Source: Luteipulveratus mongoliensis
Lineage (GTDB): Bacteria > Actinomycetota > Actinomycetes > Actinomycetales > Dermatophilaceae
Reading direction: 5' to 3'
Length of the DNA: 64,000 bases
NCBI RefSeq assembly: GCF_001190945.1
Contig: NZ_CP011112.1
Coordinates: 5,356,911 to 5,420,910 of the forward strand
Shown here: one piece after another, positions 34,960 through 42,942 of the stretch
How the letters are laid out: every line of letters starts with the position of its first letter
Numbering within the stretch: position 1 is the first letter of the stretch
Made by a program: the position numbers and the translations under genes
The notes under the pieces: generated by a model
Seen by the model: the letters and a program-made list of their open reading frames with translations, nothing else
Database searches by the model: none
Told to the model about the DNA's origin: nothing

Positions 34960-36130
34960 GCACGGCCGCGAGGCCGTAGCTGTTGTTGAGCAACGTCCAG
35001 AACGCGTTGCCGTTGCTCTCGTCCGGGAACCGCGCGCCGCTGTCGACCAGGTGCCACTGCCCCCACCACGGCAGGTGTAGCACCAGCACGAGGTAGAGCC
35101 CAGCGCCTGCGGCGAGCCGTCGCGGATAGCGCCACGGCTGCGAGCCCAGCAGCGCGAAGATCGCGAGCACCAGCCAGTGGAAGTGGTGGATCCACGAGAC
35201 AGGCGACAGCAGCAGCGCCATCATCCCGACAGCCGCGGCTGCCACCATCTCCTCGCCGCGCTTGTGCGCGCGTTTGGCGAGGCCGAAGCCCACCACAGCA
35301 GCGCCTGCTGCGAGGAGCAACCAGAGTGCGTTGCCGACCGTGCCCTCGATCCCGAGGTGCAGCAGGATGCCGCGGATCGACTGGTTGGAGGTGCCGTCGT
35401 TGGGGCCGAGCCGCGCTGGATCCTGCAGCGCGCCACCCCAGAAAGCGAACGACGCCTGCGGCAGAAGCAGCAGACTGCCGAGCGTGACGCCCGCAGCAGT
35501 CCCGGTGGCGACAGCCGCTGCCCGCCACTGCCGGCTCACGACCAGGTGGACGATGAACACGCCCGGCGTCAGCTTGATCGCGGTCGCCAGCCCGATCAGG
35601 ACTCCTTGCGGGAGGCGGTCGAGCCAGCGCAGTCGCGGCCGCATCAGATCCAGCAGGCAGCCGAGCACCAGGAACGCATTGACCTGCCCGAATCGGAAGC
35701 CGTCCGAAACCGGCAGCAGGTAGAGCACAGCCACCGTGAGAAGCCCGAGAACCCAGCCCGCGCGATGGCCGGTGCGGGCGAGAAGGCCGCGACCGGCGTA
35801 CCGCACGATCAGCAGGTCGGCCGCCAGCTGCAACGTGAACCAGACCCACCCGATGACCTTGAACGGCAGCAGTGCCAACGGGATTGCCAGGACGGCCGCG
35901 AAAGGCGGGTAGGTAAAGGGTAGGAACTGCGGCGCCTCGGTCAGCTGCTCATAGACCGGCCGCCCGTAGAGCAGCGAGACACCGGCCTCGCGGTAGACCT
36001 CGACGTCGACCTGCCAGTGCTCCGGCTCCTGGTGCAGCAAGTACGTCCAGACGAGCGGCAGCGCGCCGATCAGCGTGATCACGATCGCGGTCGTCCACTG
36101 AGCTGGAGTCAGTCGTCGGCCACGGGTCAC
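34835..36130 (-). CDS. GT87-type polytopic glycosyltransferase (DUF2029)
   Basis: The 431-aa membrane protein has about ten helices. The GT-C acidic motif follows the first helix (VDVEVYREAGVSLLYGRPVYE), and QFLPFTYPPFAAVLAIPLALLP is the typical FxYPP loop of GT87 enzymes. Other landmarks are GFRFGQVNAFLVLGCLLDL, AIKLTPGVFIVHL and SPVSWIHHFHWLVLAI. GT87 enzymes use polyprenyl-phosphate-mannose as donor for envelope glycans. GTG at 36130. The last 125 nt overlap, tail to tail, the end of the paralog-1 membrane protein gene. Confidence 0.87.
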   Translation of the reverse strand: MTRGRRLTPAQWTTAIVITLIGALPLVWTYLLHQEPEHWQVDVEVYREAGVSLLYGRPVYEQLTEAPQFLPFTYPPFAAVLAIPLALLPFKVIGWVWFTLQLAADLLIVRYAGRGLLARTGHRAGWVLGLLTVAVLYLLPVSDGFRFGQVNAFLVLGCLLDLMRPRLRWLDRLPQGVLIGLATAIKLTPGVFIVHLVVSRQWRAAAVATGTAAGVTLGSLLLLPQASFAFWGGALQDPARLGPNDGTSNQSIRGILLHLGIEGTVGNALWLLLAAGAAVVGFGLAKRAHKRGEEMVAAAAVGMMALLLSPVSWIHHFHWLVLAIFALLGSQPWRYPRRLAAGAGLYLVLVLHLPWWGQWHLVDSGARFPDESNGNAFWTLLNNSYGLAAVLTLLVLAWREVRLRAGRPPDDATQPQAGRPSGSGALTTPRS

Positions 36131-36152
36131 CGGAGCATTCTCCCTGACCGAC

Positions 36153-36260
36153 CGCCGGTCGAGTAGGCGAGGCGCCAGCCGAGACGTATCGAGACCCAGG
36201 TGCGCGCGTGCACCGAGTCTCGATACGCCTCCGCCAACGCTCCGGCTACTCGACCAGCGG
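36153..36260. repeat. Two-armed inverted repeat, copy R6
   Basis: Begins CGCCGGTCGAGTAGGCGAGG and ends GGCTACTCGACCAGCGG. Here the two arm types are in the reverse order compared with R1-R3. It lies immediately downstream of the GH27 gene end (36265, minus strand) and before the GT87 start. Confidence 0.82.
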
Positions 36261-36264
36261 GGGT

Positions 36265-38292
36265 CTAGGACGCCGCGATCGCAAAGACGCGGACGTTGGG
36301 TGCGTTCGGCAGAGTGATGGATGCCAAGGACTTGCCCGAGGCCACGTTCACCGACCGTGTGTACAGGCAGTACGGCGTCCTCGTGCTGGCCAGACCGCTG
36401 GGCTCATTACGGCCGAACGTCTTGAACGCGACACTGGCCGGATAGGACTTCGCCTTCGCGCAGGTCCAGCTGGGGAAGCCCCACGCGGACGTACTCGACG
36501 TGCCGTCGGAGTAGTTGAGCCGGATCTTCCCACCTGCCTCGCCGATCCCTGAGGCACCGATGAAGCTCACCTTCGAGGCGCTGGCGTACGCATAGCTGAT
36601 CGTCTGTCCAGCGGGCTTGACGGAGTCGAACTGACCAGATGTGGTGCCCGGCCACGTGTACGTCACGCCACCGACCGCGAAGGTCTGGCCGGCCTGGACG
36701 CTGAGTGCCGTCCCGTTCGGCAGCCGAGTGTTGCTCGCCAGCCGATCCGAGGACAGCGTCCGGCCGTTCGCGTCCCAGCTGCCTGCCGTCGGTGCGTCGC
36801 CGTCGGTGATCGCGGTGGCGTTTCGAGCGGTGGAGCCGTTGGCACCGAAGTTCCAACCGGCATAGCCCGCGCGGGGAGCGGCCTTCAGCCGGTACATGAC
36901 CGCGCCGGCTGCCGGCACCGAGACGCTGAAGCTGCCGTCGGCCTTCACGGCCGCCTTGGGTCCGACAATCGGCGAGAGCTCGAACGCGCTGGCCGACGTC
37001 CCGATGATCGAGCCACTGGTCGTGGCTTCGACCGCGCTGGTGGCCGAACGGTTCATGATCGCGACGGCGTAGTCGCCATTGCTCAACGGCTTGGAGAACA
37101 CGTCGTACCCCGTTCCGCGTGCGACACGACGTGCCGGTGCCACGAGGGCGTCCTGCCCGACATTGATCAGGGCGGCGTTCTTCATCAGGTCGGCCTGCGC
37201 GGAGGAGATGGCACCGCTGGCGTCAGGCGTCCGCACCATGGCGACCATGTTGCTGCTCTGCATCGCCCACATGATGTATCCGCCGAGCCGGGCGTCCGTC
37301 GACAGCGACGTGTCATCGAAGTAGAGCCGGTCCGGGTCCAGGAAGTGGCCCTGCTTGCCGAAGTCGCGCAGGTCCACGGACATGTCGACGAGCGAGACGG
37401 TGCCGGCCCAGCTGCCTCCACTGACGTCGCCGCCGATGCGGTAGGCGTGTCCAGCCGGGACGACGCTCTTCATCATCCGCTGGTACAGCGGAGTGTTGTA
37501 GGTGTCGTTCTTCCAGTTGGCGTACGCCGGGGCGGAGATGTTCAGCACCATCGACCGGCGCTTGCGGGGGTCGCGATCGGACTTGATCGCGTTGATCGCC
37601 GACGCCGCCCGCCGCGAGGACTCGATGGCGGTGTTGACCTCGGCGTCGGTGTCGAGGATGGTCAAGCCGTACTTGTTGGTGGTGTTCGGCTCGCCGCAGT
37701 AGTCGAGCTTGATGTAGTCGGCGCCGACACTCGCCAGGTACCGGAAGTCCTGCTCGAAGTGGTCGTACGCTCCCGGCGCGCCGATGCCGCGTCCACCGGG
37801 ATCGCACATGTACCGGCCACCGCTGGTGTAGACACCGAACGCCAAGCCCTTGCGGTGCAGGTAGTCGCCGACGTCCTTGAGGCCCTTGGGGTACTTGGTC
37901 GGTGAGGGGATGAGGTTGCCGGTGGTCGTGCTGCGCCCGTCCTTGCAGTTCGGCACGACGGTGGCCTTGGCGTCCCAATCAGTGCAGTCGGCACGCACGG
38001 CCCAGGTGTCGTCGAAGGACACCGTGTTCCAGCCCAGCTTGGCGAGGCCGCTGGAGACGGCGTCATCAGCCGTCTTCTTCATGCTCGCAGCCGTGGTGCG
38101 CGACCAGCTCTCCGAGCGCAGGATCATCCGTGGCGTGATCGCCGACGAGTGATCGATGTTCACCGTGTCGGCGGGCAGCGGGCGCGACAGCGCGGTCGCC
38201 GGCGTCCCGGTGGTGACAGCGGCAGCGGCGACCGCCGTCGTACAGAGCACGACCAGCGTGGGGCGAGGACCGTTCCGGCTCAGGAACTTCAT
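36265..38292 (-). CDS. Secreted glycoside hydrolase family 27 (alpha-galactosidase-like)
   Basis: The 675-aa protein starts with MKFLSRNGPRPTLVVL and an Ala-rich signal peptide. The TIM barrel shows WSRTTAASMKKTADDAVSSGLAKLGWNTVSFDDTW, GLKDVGDYLHRKGLAFGVYTSGG, the nucleophile in DYIKLDYCGEP (about residue 197) and the acid/base candidate in RIGGDVSGGSW (about 288). These are GH27 hallmarks of alpha-galactosidase, alpha-N-acetylgalactosaminidase or isomalto-dextranase. A beta-sandwich follows, and then a domain from GYAGWNFGANGS to the end with WTCAKAK and PYCLYTRSVNVASGKSLASITLPN, probably carbohydrate-binding. The exact glycan is not known. Confidence 0.88.
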   Translation of the reverse strand: MKFLSRNGPRPTLVVLCTTAVAAAAVTTGTPATALSRPLPADTVNIDHSSAITPRMILRSESWSRTTAASMKKTADDAVSSGLAKLGWNTVSFDDTWAVRADCTDWDAKATVVPNCKDGRSTTTGNLIPSPTKYPKGLKDVGDYLHRKGLAFGVYTSGGRYMCDPGGRGIGAPGAYDHFEQDFRYLASVGADYIKLDYCGEPNTTNKYGLTILDTDAEVNTAIESSRRAASAINAIKSDRDPRKRRSMVLNISAPAYANWKNDTYNTPLYQRMMKSVVPAGHAYRIGGDVSGGSWAGTVSLVDMSVDLRDFGKQGHFLDPDRLYFDDTSLSTDARLGGYIMWAMQSSNMVAMVRTPDASGAISSAQADLMKNAALINVGQDALVAPARRVARGTGYDVFSKPLSNGDYAVAIMNRSATSAVEATTSGSIIGTSASAFELSPIVGPKAAVKADGSFSVSVPAAGAVMYRLKAAPRAGYAGWNFGANGSTARNATAITDGDAPTAGSWDANGRTLSSDRLASNTRLPNGTALSVQAGQTFAVGGVTYTWPGTTSGQFDSVKPAGQTISYAYASASKVSFIGASGIGEAGGKIRLNYSDGTSSTSAWGFPSWTCAKAKSYPASVAFKTFGRNEPSGLASTRTPYCLYTRSVNVASGKSLASITLPNAPNVRVFAIAAS

Positions 38293-38353
38293 CAGAGTCT
38301 CCTTGATCTGAGTGAACCGGTTGGACCTGCTCCAGCACCGGCCTTCAAGTTCG

Positions 38354-38383
38354 GAATGCTGCCGACCCAAGAAGTGAGCATTC
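38354..38383. promoter_or_regulatory. Possible operator upstream of the GH27 gene
   Basis: GAATGCT (38354-38360) and AGCATTC (38377-38383) are a perfect inverted repeat with a 16-nt spacer, 62 nt upstream of the glycosidase start in the 191-nt divergent gap. Half-sites of 7 bp over 30 bp could bind a sugar-responsive regulator; no regulator gene is adjacent. Confidence 0.3.
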
Positions 38384-38483
38384 AAGAAGCAAAGCGAAAT
38401 GACCGAGGTTGCATCTCGGTCCCGCCGGGCCGGCGGCTTCCCTGCTCGACCAGCGATGCTGCGGGGCACATACCCTGTGGGCC

Positions 38484-40553
38484 ATGGTGCGTCGCTGGGT
38501 CCTGCTCGCTGCCGTGACCCTCGCGTCGTTCGTGCTGGTCGCGCTCGCCCTCGGGCGGCTGACTGCAACTCCGGAGCGCATCCCGATCACCCAACCCGGC
38601 CCGCTCATCGTGGTCGGCGTGCCCGGGCAGACCTGGGAGACGCTGTCCGCGAGCAAGAACCCGGCCCTCTGGCCCCTCCTCGATGTCGGTGCCAGCGGGT
38701 CCGTGTCCGTCCGGGCGACAACCACACCCACGTGTACGACGGATGCCTGGCTCTCCCTGTCGGCCGGCAACGGCGCCGAGCTCGGCTGCGACCGACCGCT
38801 CATGCTGGCCGACGGTCAAGGTGCCGTGTGGCCTGGCTGGTCGTTGTGGCGCTCGAAGAACGACAATCTGCGCTCCTCGGCCACGATCGGGCTGCTCGCC
38901 TCTGAGCTCGCGAAGCACAAGCAGTGTGTCGGGGCCATCGGCCCGGGTGCGGCGTTGGCTGCTGCCGATCGCAACGGGCACGTGGCGCGCTACTGGCCCG
39001 ATGCCGCGGGCGCCAACCTCGCTGCCTGTGCCGTCACCTTCGTCGACCTCAGCGCACCCGGCGGCGGGGCCCAGCCGGGTGCCGATGCCGCGCTGGCGCA
39101 GCTGTTCACCGACGTCCCGGGCAACGCCACGGTCGTCGTCACCGGCCTGTCCGACGGCACCGCGGACAAGCCCGGACTCCGCTCCTTGATCATGGTTGGG
39201 CCGCGGGTCGCCCGCGGCACGATCTGGTCGCCCTCGACACACCAGGAGGGCTTCGCGCAGGCATCTGACATCACCGCGACGGCGCTCTCTCGCTTCGGGA
39301 TCACGTCGGATGACGTTGCAGGACAAGAGCTTTCGGTCATCCCGTCCACGTCGTCGGTCTCCTCGTTGGTCAGCCGCAACCGCGGCCTGGTCCGAGCGGT
39401 CGACGAGTCGAACCGCGCGCTGATCCGGTTCTTCGTGGCCATCGGCCTCATCTACGCCGCCACGCTGGGAGCCGCGGTCGTCATGTGGCGCCGCACCCGT
39501 CGTACGCCGCCCTGGCTCCGACCGGCGACGATCTTCCTGGGCGCACTGCCCGTGGCGACCTACCTCGTCAACCTGGTGCCGTGGTGGAGCGGCGGGCCGA
39601 AGCTGCTGTGGTTCACGCTCGGCGTACTCGCCATGGCGGGTGCGGTGACGCTGCTCGCGTTGCTCGGGCCGTGGCGGCGATGGACAGCCGGGCCGGTCGT
39701 GGTGGTCGCTGCTACCACAGCAGTCGTGATGGCGCTGGACGTGATCTGTGGAACTCCGTTGCAGCTGTTGGCTATTCAAGGTTTGCAGCCGCTCTACGGC
39801 GGCCGCTACTACGGCATGGGCAACGCCGGCTTCGGCGTCTTCGCGACTGCCGTCCTGCTGGTGGCCGGCCTGCTGGCCATGCGGCTCGTCTGGTGGGATG
39901 ACACGTCGGAGGTTGACCGTCGTCTCGCCGCGGCCACCGTCGGAGTGATCGGTGTCGCGGCTGTCGTGGTCGACGGATTCCCTTCGTGGGGAGCAGATTT
40001 CGGCGGTCCGCCTGCGCTGATTGTCGCGACCGCGCTGCTGGCCTGCTTGGCGATCGGGCTGCGCCTGACGTGGCGGCGGATCGTGCTGATCGCGGCCGCG
40101 GTCGTCGTCGTCGCGGGTGGGCTGGCGGTCCTCGACTGGCTGCGGCCGGCGTCCTCGCGCACGCACCTCGGGCGGTTCGTGCAGCAGGTGCTCGACGGCG
40201 ACGGGTTCGACGTGGTCGGCAGCAAGCTGTCGCAGAACTGGGAGCTGCTCACCAAGTCGCCCTTCATCCTGCTGGTGCCGATCGTCCTCGTCGTGGCGAT
40301 CTGGGCGGTGCTCCGGCCGGACTCGCGCGTCGGGCGGCCGTTCGTACCCCTGTGGGCCGAGTTCCCGCTGCTGCGCGAGACGGTCGGTGCGGTGCTCGCG
40401 TGCTGGACCGTGGCCTTCCTGCTCAACGACTCGGGGGTGGGTGTGCCCGCCACGGGAGCCCAGGTCGCCGTACCCCTGCTCATCGCCCTCACCGCCGGCA
40501 CCACGCTCCTCGACGGCGGCGGTGCCGAGGAAGACGACGACAACCCGGCCTAG
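38484..40553 (+). CDS. Large membrane protein with extracytoplasmic phosphatase-like domain, paralog 2
   Basis: The 689-aa protein is a paralog of the product of 32824-34959. Shared blocks are ITQPGPLIVVGVPGQTWETLSASKNPALW, TTDAWLSLSAGNGAEL, VNLVPWWSGGPKLL, LYGGRYYGMGNAGFGVF, DGFPSWGADFGGPPALI and FLLNDSGVGVPATG. It has an N-terminal anchor, a domain of about 270 residues outside the membrane, and eight or more helices. ATG at 38484 (MVRRWVLLAAVTL) is the start. The next gene begins 10 nt later, so they are co-transcribed. The conserved GGRYYGMGN and PSWGAD loops suggest an enzymatic site. Function unknown. Confidence 0.75.
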   Translation: MVRRWVLLAAVTLASFVLVALALGRLTATPERIPITQPGPLIVVGVPGQTWETLSASKNPALWPLLDVGASGSVSVRATTTPTCTTDAWLSLSAGNGAELGCDRPLMLADGQGAVWPGWSLWRSKNDNLRSSATIGLLASELAKHKQCVGAIGPGAALAAADRNGHVARYWPDAAGANLAACAVTFVDLSAPGGGAQPGADAALAQLFTDVPGNATVVVTGLSDGTADKPGLRSLIMVGPRVARGTIWSPSTHQEGFAQASDITATALSRFGITSDDVAGQELSVIPSTSSVSSLVSRNRGLVRAVDESNRALIRFFVAIGLIYAATLGAAVVMWRRTRRTPPWLRPATIFLGALPVATYLVNLVPWWSGGPKLLWFTLGVLAMAGAVTLLALLGPWRRWTAGPVVVVAATTAVVMALDVICGTPLQLLAIQGLQPLYGGRYYGMGNAGFGVFATAVLLVAGLLAMRLVWWDDTSEVDRRLAAATVGVIGVAAVVVDGFPSWGADFGGPPALIVATALLACLAIGLRLTWRRIVLIAAAVVVVAGGLAVLDWLRPASSRTHLGRFVQQVLDGDGFDVVGSKLSQNWELLTKSPFILLVPIVLVVAIWAVLRPDSRVGRPFVPLWAEFPLLRETVGAVLACWTVAFLLNDSGVGVPATGAQVAVPLLIALTAGTTLLDGGGAEEDDDNPA

Positions 40554-40563
40554 AGTGCCGGCC

Positions 40564-41157
40564 ATGGGGAACGACTTCGAACGACTGATCCGTACGCATG
40601 CCTGGGCTCCGCGTGTCACACCACGCGACCACGTCGAGCGACGCGCGCTGATCCTGCCCGGTCGCGGCTACACGGTCGCGTTCCCGCTGCTGCACTGGAC
40701 GTGCACGGTGCTGCACGACGCCGGTTGGCACGTCCACGTGATCGACTGGGACCTCAGCGAACTGGGTCGGGACGCGGACGACCAGTTCGTGCCGTACGCC
40801 GCGCAGCGCCTCGCGGACGACGCCCCGACCGCCGACACGACCCTCGTCCTCGCGAAGTCGCTCGGCACGGTCGCTGCGCCCTGGGCCGCCCAGCGCGGTC
40901 TACCCGGCGCCTGGCTCACACCCGTCATGACCGATCCGTCGATCCGTACGGCGCTCGCGGACTACCCGGCGCCGTCCCTGGTCATCGGGGGCGACCAGGA
41001 CCACCTCTGGCAGACCGACGCCCCGATCTCGGGCACCCGCCTCGAGATCGGGGGCGCCGATCACAGCCTGGAGGTCGACGGTGACTGGCGAGCCTCGATG
41101 GACTCCCACCGCCAGGTCGCCGAAGCCGTGGAGACCTTCGCCGCCACCCTCACCTGA
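40564..41157 (+). CDS. Small alpha/beta-hydrolase-like protein
   Basis: The 197-aa protein reads ERRALILPGRGYTVAFPLLHWTCTVLHDAGWHVHVIDWDL, then TTLVLAKSLGTVAAPWAA (nucleophile Ser in KSLG), SLVIGGDQDHLW (Asp) and IGGADHSLEVDGDW (His). This is a compact hydrolase with no lid. It starts 10 nt after paralog 2 and is probably in the same operon. Substrate unknown. Confidence 0.8.
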   Translation: MGNDFERLIRTHAWAPRVTPRDHVERRALILPGRGYTVAFPLLHWTCTVLHDAGWHVHVIDWDLSELGRDADDQFVPYAAQRLADDAPTADTTLVLAKSLGTVAAPWAAQRGLPGAWLTPVMTDPSIRTALADYPAPSLVIGGDQDHLWQTDAPISGTRLEIGGADHSLEVDGDWRASMDSHRQVAEAVETFAATLT

Positions 41158-41270
41158 CGCCGCACCGACCCCTCCGCGACTCCACTTGAGGGTTCGTGCG
41201 GTAGAGCGCACGCTTCCTCACGTTGTGGAGCTGGCACAGCGATGTCGGTGGGGCCGGTCAAGGTGGACCC

Positions 41271-42296
41271 ATGCTCCTGCACGCCGACTGCGACGCGTTC
41301 TTCGCATCCGTCGAGCAGCGCGACGCACGTGAGCTGCGCGGTGTGCCGATGGCGGTCGTCAACCAGGTGGTCATGTGCGCGAGCTACGAGGCTCGTGCGC
41401 TTGGCGTCACGGCCGGCACACCAGTGCAGCGTGCGCTCCGACGCTGGCCGCAGCTGCGGGTGGTGCCGCCTCGCAGCGATGTCTATGACGAGGCCAGCGA
41501 GCAGCTGTTCGCGCTGTTCCGCTCGATCACGCCGCTCGTCGAGCCGGGGTCGATGGAGGAGGCGTTCCTCGACGTCACCGACCGCGGCGATCCGAGCAGC
41601 CTCGCCACCGACCTGCGCACCCGCGCCCGTCGCGACCTCGGCCTGCCCGTGAGCGTGGGCGTCGGCAGCACCAAGCTCATCGCCAAGATGGCCAGCCGCC
41701 GTGCCAAACCCGACGGGCTGGTCGTGGTGGACCGGGAGCGTGAGACCTGGCTGCGACCACGGCTGCGTCTGGCCGACCTGTGGGGCGTCGGCCCCGCGAC
41801 CTCGGCCAAGCTGCACGAGGCCGGCCTGGTCACGGTCGGCGACCTCACGACGTACGACGAGGTGTCGCTGGCCGAGATCCTCCCCAAGGCGGCCGCTCGC
41901 CGACTCATCGCCGTGTCGCGCGGCACCGATGACGCCACCATCCGGTTGCCGAAGCCGCGCCGTTCGGTGTCCGTGCAGCGCACGATCAGCCCGGCGACGC
42001 GCAACCACTTGGTCATCGAGCAACGCATCACTCACGCTGTCGACACGGCTCTCGAACGCATCGCCGGTGACCCGAGGACACCTCGGCGGCTGGAGGTCGT
42101 GGTGCGCTACGACGACCGCGCCACGGTGTCGACCGTCGAGACTCTCGAGCCCAGCGTCACGGAGGCGGCCGACCTGAAGGCGGTCGCGTTGCAGCTGCTC
42201 GAGCGGACGGCGTACGCCGACGACGGCCGCGGTGTCACCCTCGCCGGCATCACCCTCCACCTGCCTCCCGCGAAGGAGCCCGCCGACTCGATGTAG
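41271..42296 (+). CDS. Y-family DNA polymerase (Pol IV/DinB-like)
   Basis: The 341-aa translesion polymerase begins MLLHADCDAFFASVEQ, with the first catalytic Asp at residue 6. Next come VMCASYEARALGV, GVGSTKLIAKMASRRAKPDG and the helix-hairpin-helix LADLWGVGPATSAKLHEAGLVTVGDL, then the little finger. The second catalytic motif reads PGSMEEAFLDVT (residues 92-103) where most Pol IV proteins have S-x-D-E-A-F-L-D, so the usual Asp is Glu (E96). The protein ends without a recognisable beta-clamp motif. ATG at 41271 is the clear start; upstream codons are not conserved. Confidence 0.9.
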   Translation: MLLHADCDAFFASVEQRDARELRGVPMAVVNQVVMCASYEARALGVTAGTPVQRALRRWPQLRVVPPRSDVYDEASEQLFALFRSITPLVEPGSMEEAFLDVTDRGDPSSLATDLRTRARRDLGLPVSVGVGSTKLIAKMASRRAKPDGLVVVDRERETWLRPRLRLADLWGVGPATSAKLHEAGLVTVGDLTTYDEVSLAEILPKAAARRLIAVSRGTDDATIRLPKPRRSVSVQRTISPATRNHLVIEQRITHAVDTALERIAGDPRTPRRLEVVVRYDDRATVSTVETLEPSVTEAADLKAVALQLLERTAYADDGRGVTLAGITLHLPPAKEPADSM

Positions 42297-42314
42297 GAGC
42301 TGGCGCCGGGCTCC
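42296..42314 (+). terminator. Short hairpin after the polymerase gene
   Basis: GGAGC (42296-42300) pairs with GCTCC (42310-42314) around a GC-rich loop containing GGCGCC, directly at the polymerase stop codon and before the end of the convergent toxin gene at 42321. Confidence 0.35.
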
Positions 42315-42320
42315 CCATGA

Positions 42321-42599
42321 TCAGCGGGCCTTGTAGACGCGACCGCGGTGATCGATGCGGTGCACATACACAGTGCGACCGTCGCCGTCGATGCGATAGA
42401 GCACGCGGTAGTCGCCGCGGCGTGCACCGTGCAATCCTTCGAGCTCGTTGTGCATCGGCTTCCCGAGCCGGTGCGGATTGGTCGGCAGCACGGCCGTGAT
42501 GAACTCCACGATCGCCACTGCGTATCGGGGCGGGATCCGACCAAGGTCCTGTTGCGCCGGCGAGGTGAGTTCAACCCGCCATGGTCGGTCGTTGCTCAT
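42321..42599 (-). CDS. RelE/ParE-superfamily toxin
   Basis: The 92-aa basic protein has the RelE-type fold: WRVELTSPAQQDLGRIPPRYAVAIVEFI, then KPMHNELEGLHGARRGDYRVLYRIDGDGRTVYVHRIDHRGRVYKAR. The RRGDYRVLYRID and final VYVHRIDHRGRVY segments match the mRNA-cleaving RelE/YoeB-like toxins. It overlaps the antitoxin stop by 4 nt. The TA pair is transcribed from the AT-rich operator region at about 42.9 kb. Confidence 0.93.
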   Translation of the reverse strand: MSNDRPWRVELTSPAQQDLGRIPPRYAVAIVEFITAVLPTNPHRLGKPMHNELEGLHGARRGDYRVLYRIDGDGRTVYVHRIDHRGRVYKAR

Positions 42600-42874
42600 C
42601 CGAGCGGCGGAAGCCCGTAGCGAGCGCGCACCTCATCAGCGCCGACGGTGTTGCCCTCGGAGATGTCCTGTTCGGCTTGCGCCACGTCCTCCCGGATCCC
42701 GGGCTGCGACTGCCAGAACAACGTCTCCTGAATCGCTTCCCACTCATCGGCCGACACCATCACGGCCGCCGGCGACCCGTTCTTGGTCAACGTGACGTGC
42801 TCGTGCGTGCGTTGCGCATCGTCGACGAGCTCATTGAGCTTCGCCTTCGCAGCACTGATCGACAAGGTCTTCAT
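42596..42874 (-). CDS. Phd/YefM family antitoxin
   Basis: The antitoxin is about 92 aa: MKTLSISAAKAKLNELVDDAQRTHEHVTLTKNGSPAAVMVSADEWEAIQETL, a classic PhdYeFM DNA-binding domain. An acidic toxin-binding tail ends VRARYGLPPLG. ATG at 42874 matches the family start; an in-frame ATG at 42883 adds MKL and has GGGG a few bases upstream. It represses its own promoter together with the toxin in known systems. Confidence 0.92.
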   Translation of the reverse strand: MKTLSISAAKAKLNELVDDAQRTHEHVTLTKNGSPAAVMVSADEWEAIQETLFWQSQPGIREDVAQAEQDISEGNTVGADEVRARYGLPPLG

Positions 42875-42895
42875 GAGTTTCATCCTACCCCACCC

Positions 42896-42930
42896 AAGAC
42901 CTTAATCAAGGTCTTCGTAAGATCTATATA
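42896..42930 (-). promoter_or_regulatory. TA-operon promoter/operator
   Basis: AAGACCTT (42896-42903) and AAGGTCTT (42908-42915) form a perfect inverted repeat with a 4-nt spacer, 22 nt upstream of the antitoxin start. On the minus strand the AT-rich TATATAGATC at about 42921-42930 just upstream could be the -10 region. The pair looks like the autoregulatory operator of the toxin-antitoxin operon. Confidence 0.65.
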
Positions 42931-42942
42931 AAGGCGGCTAGC

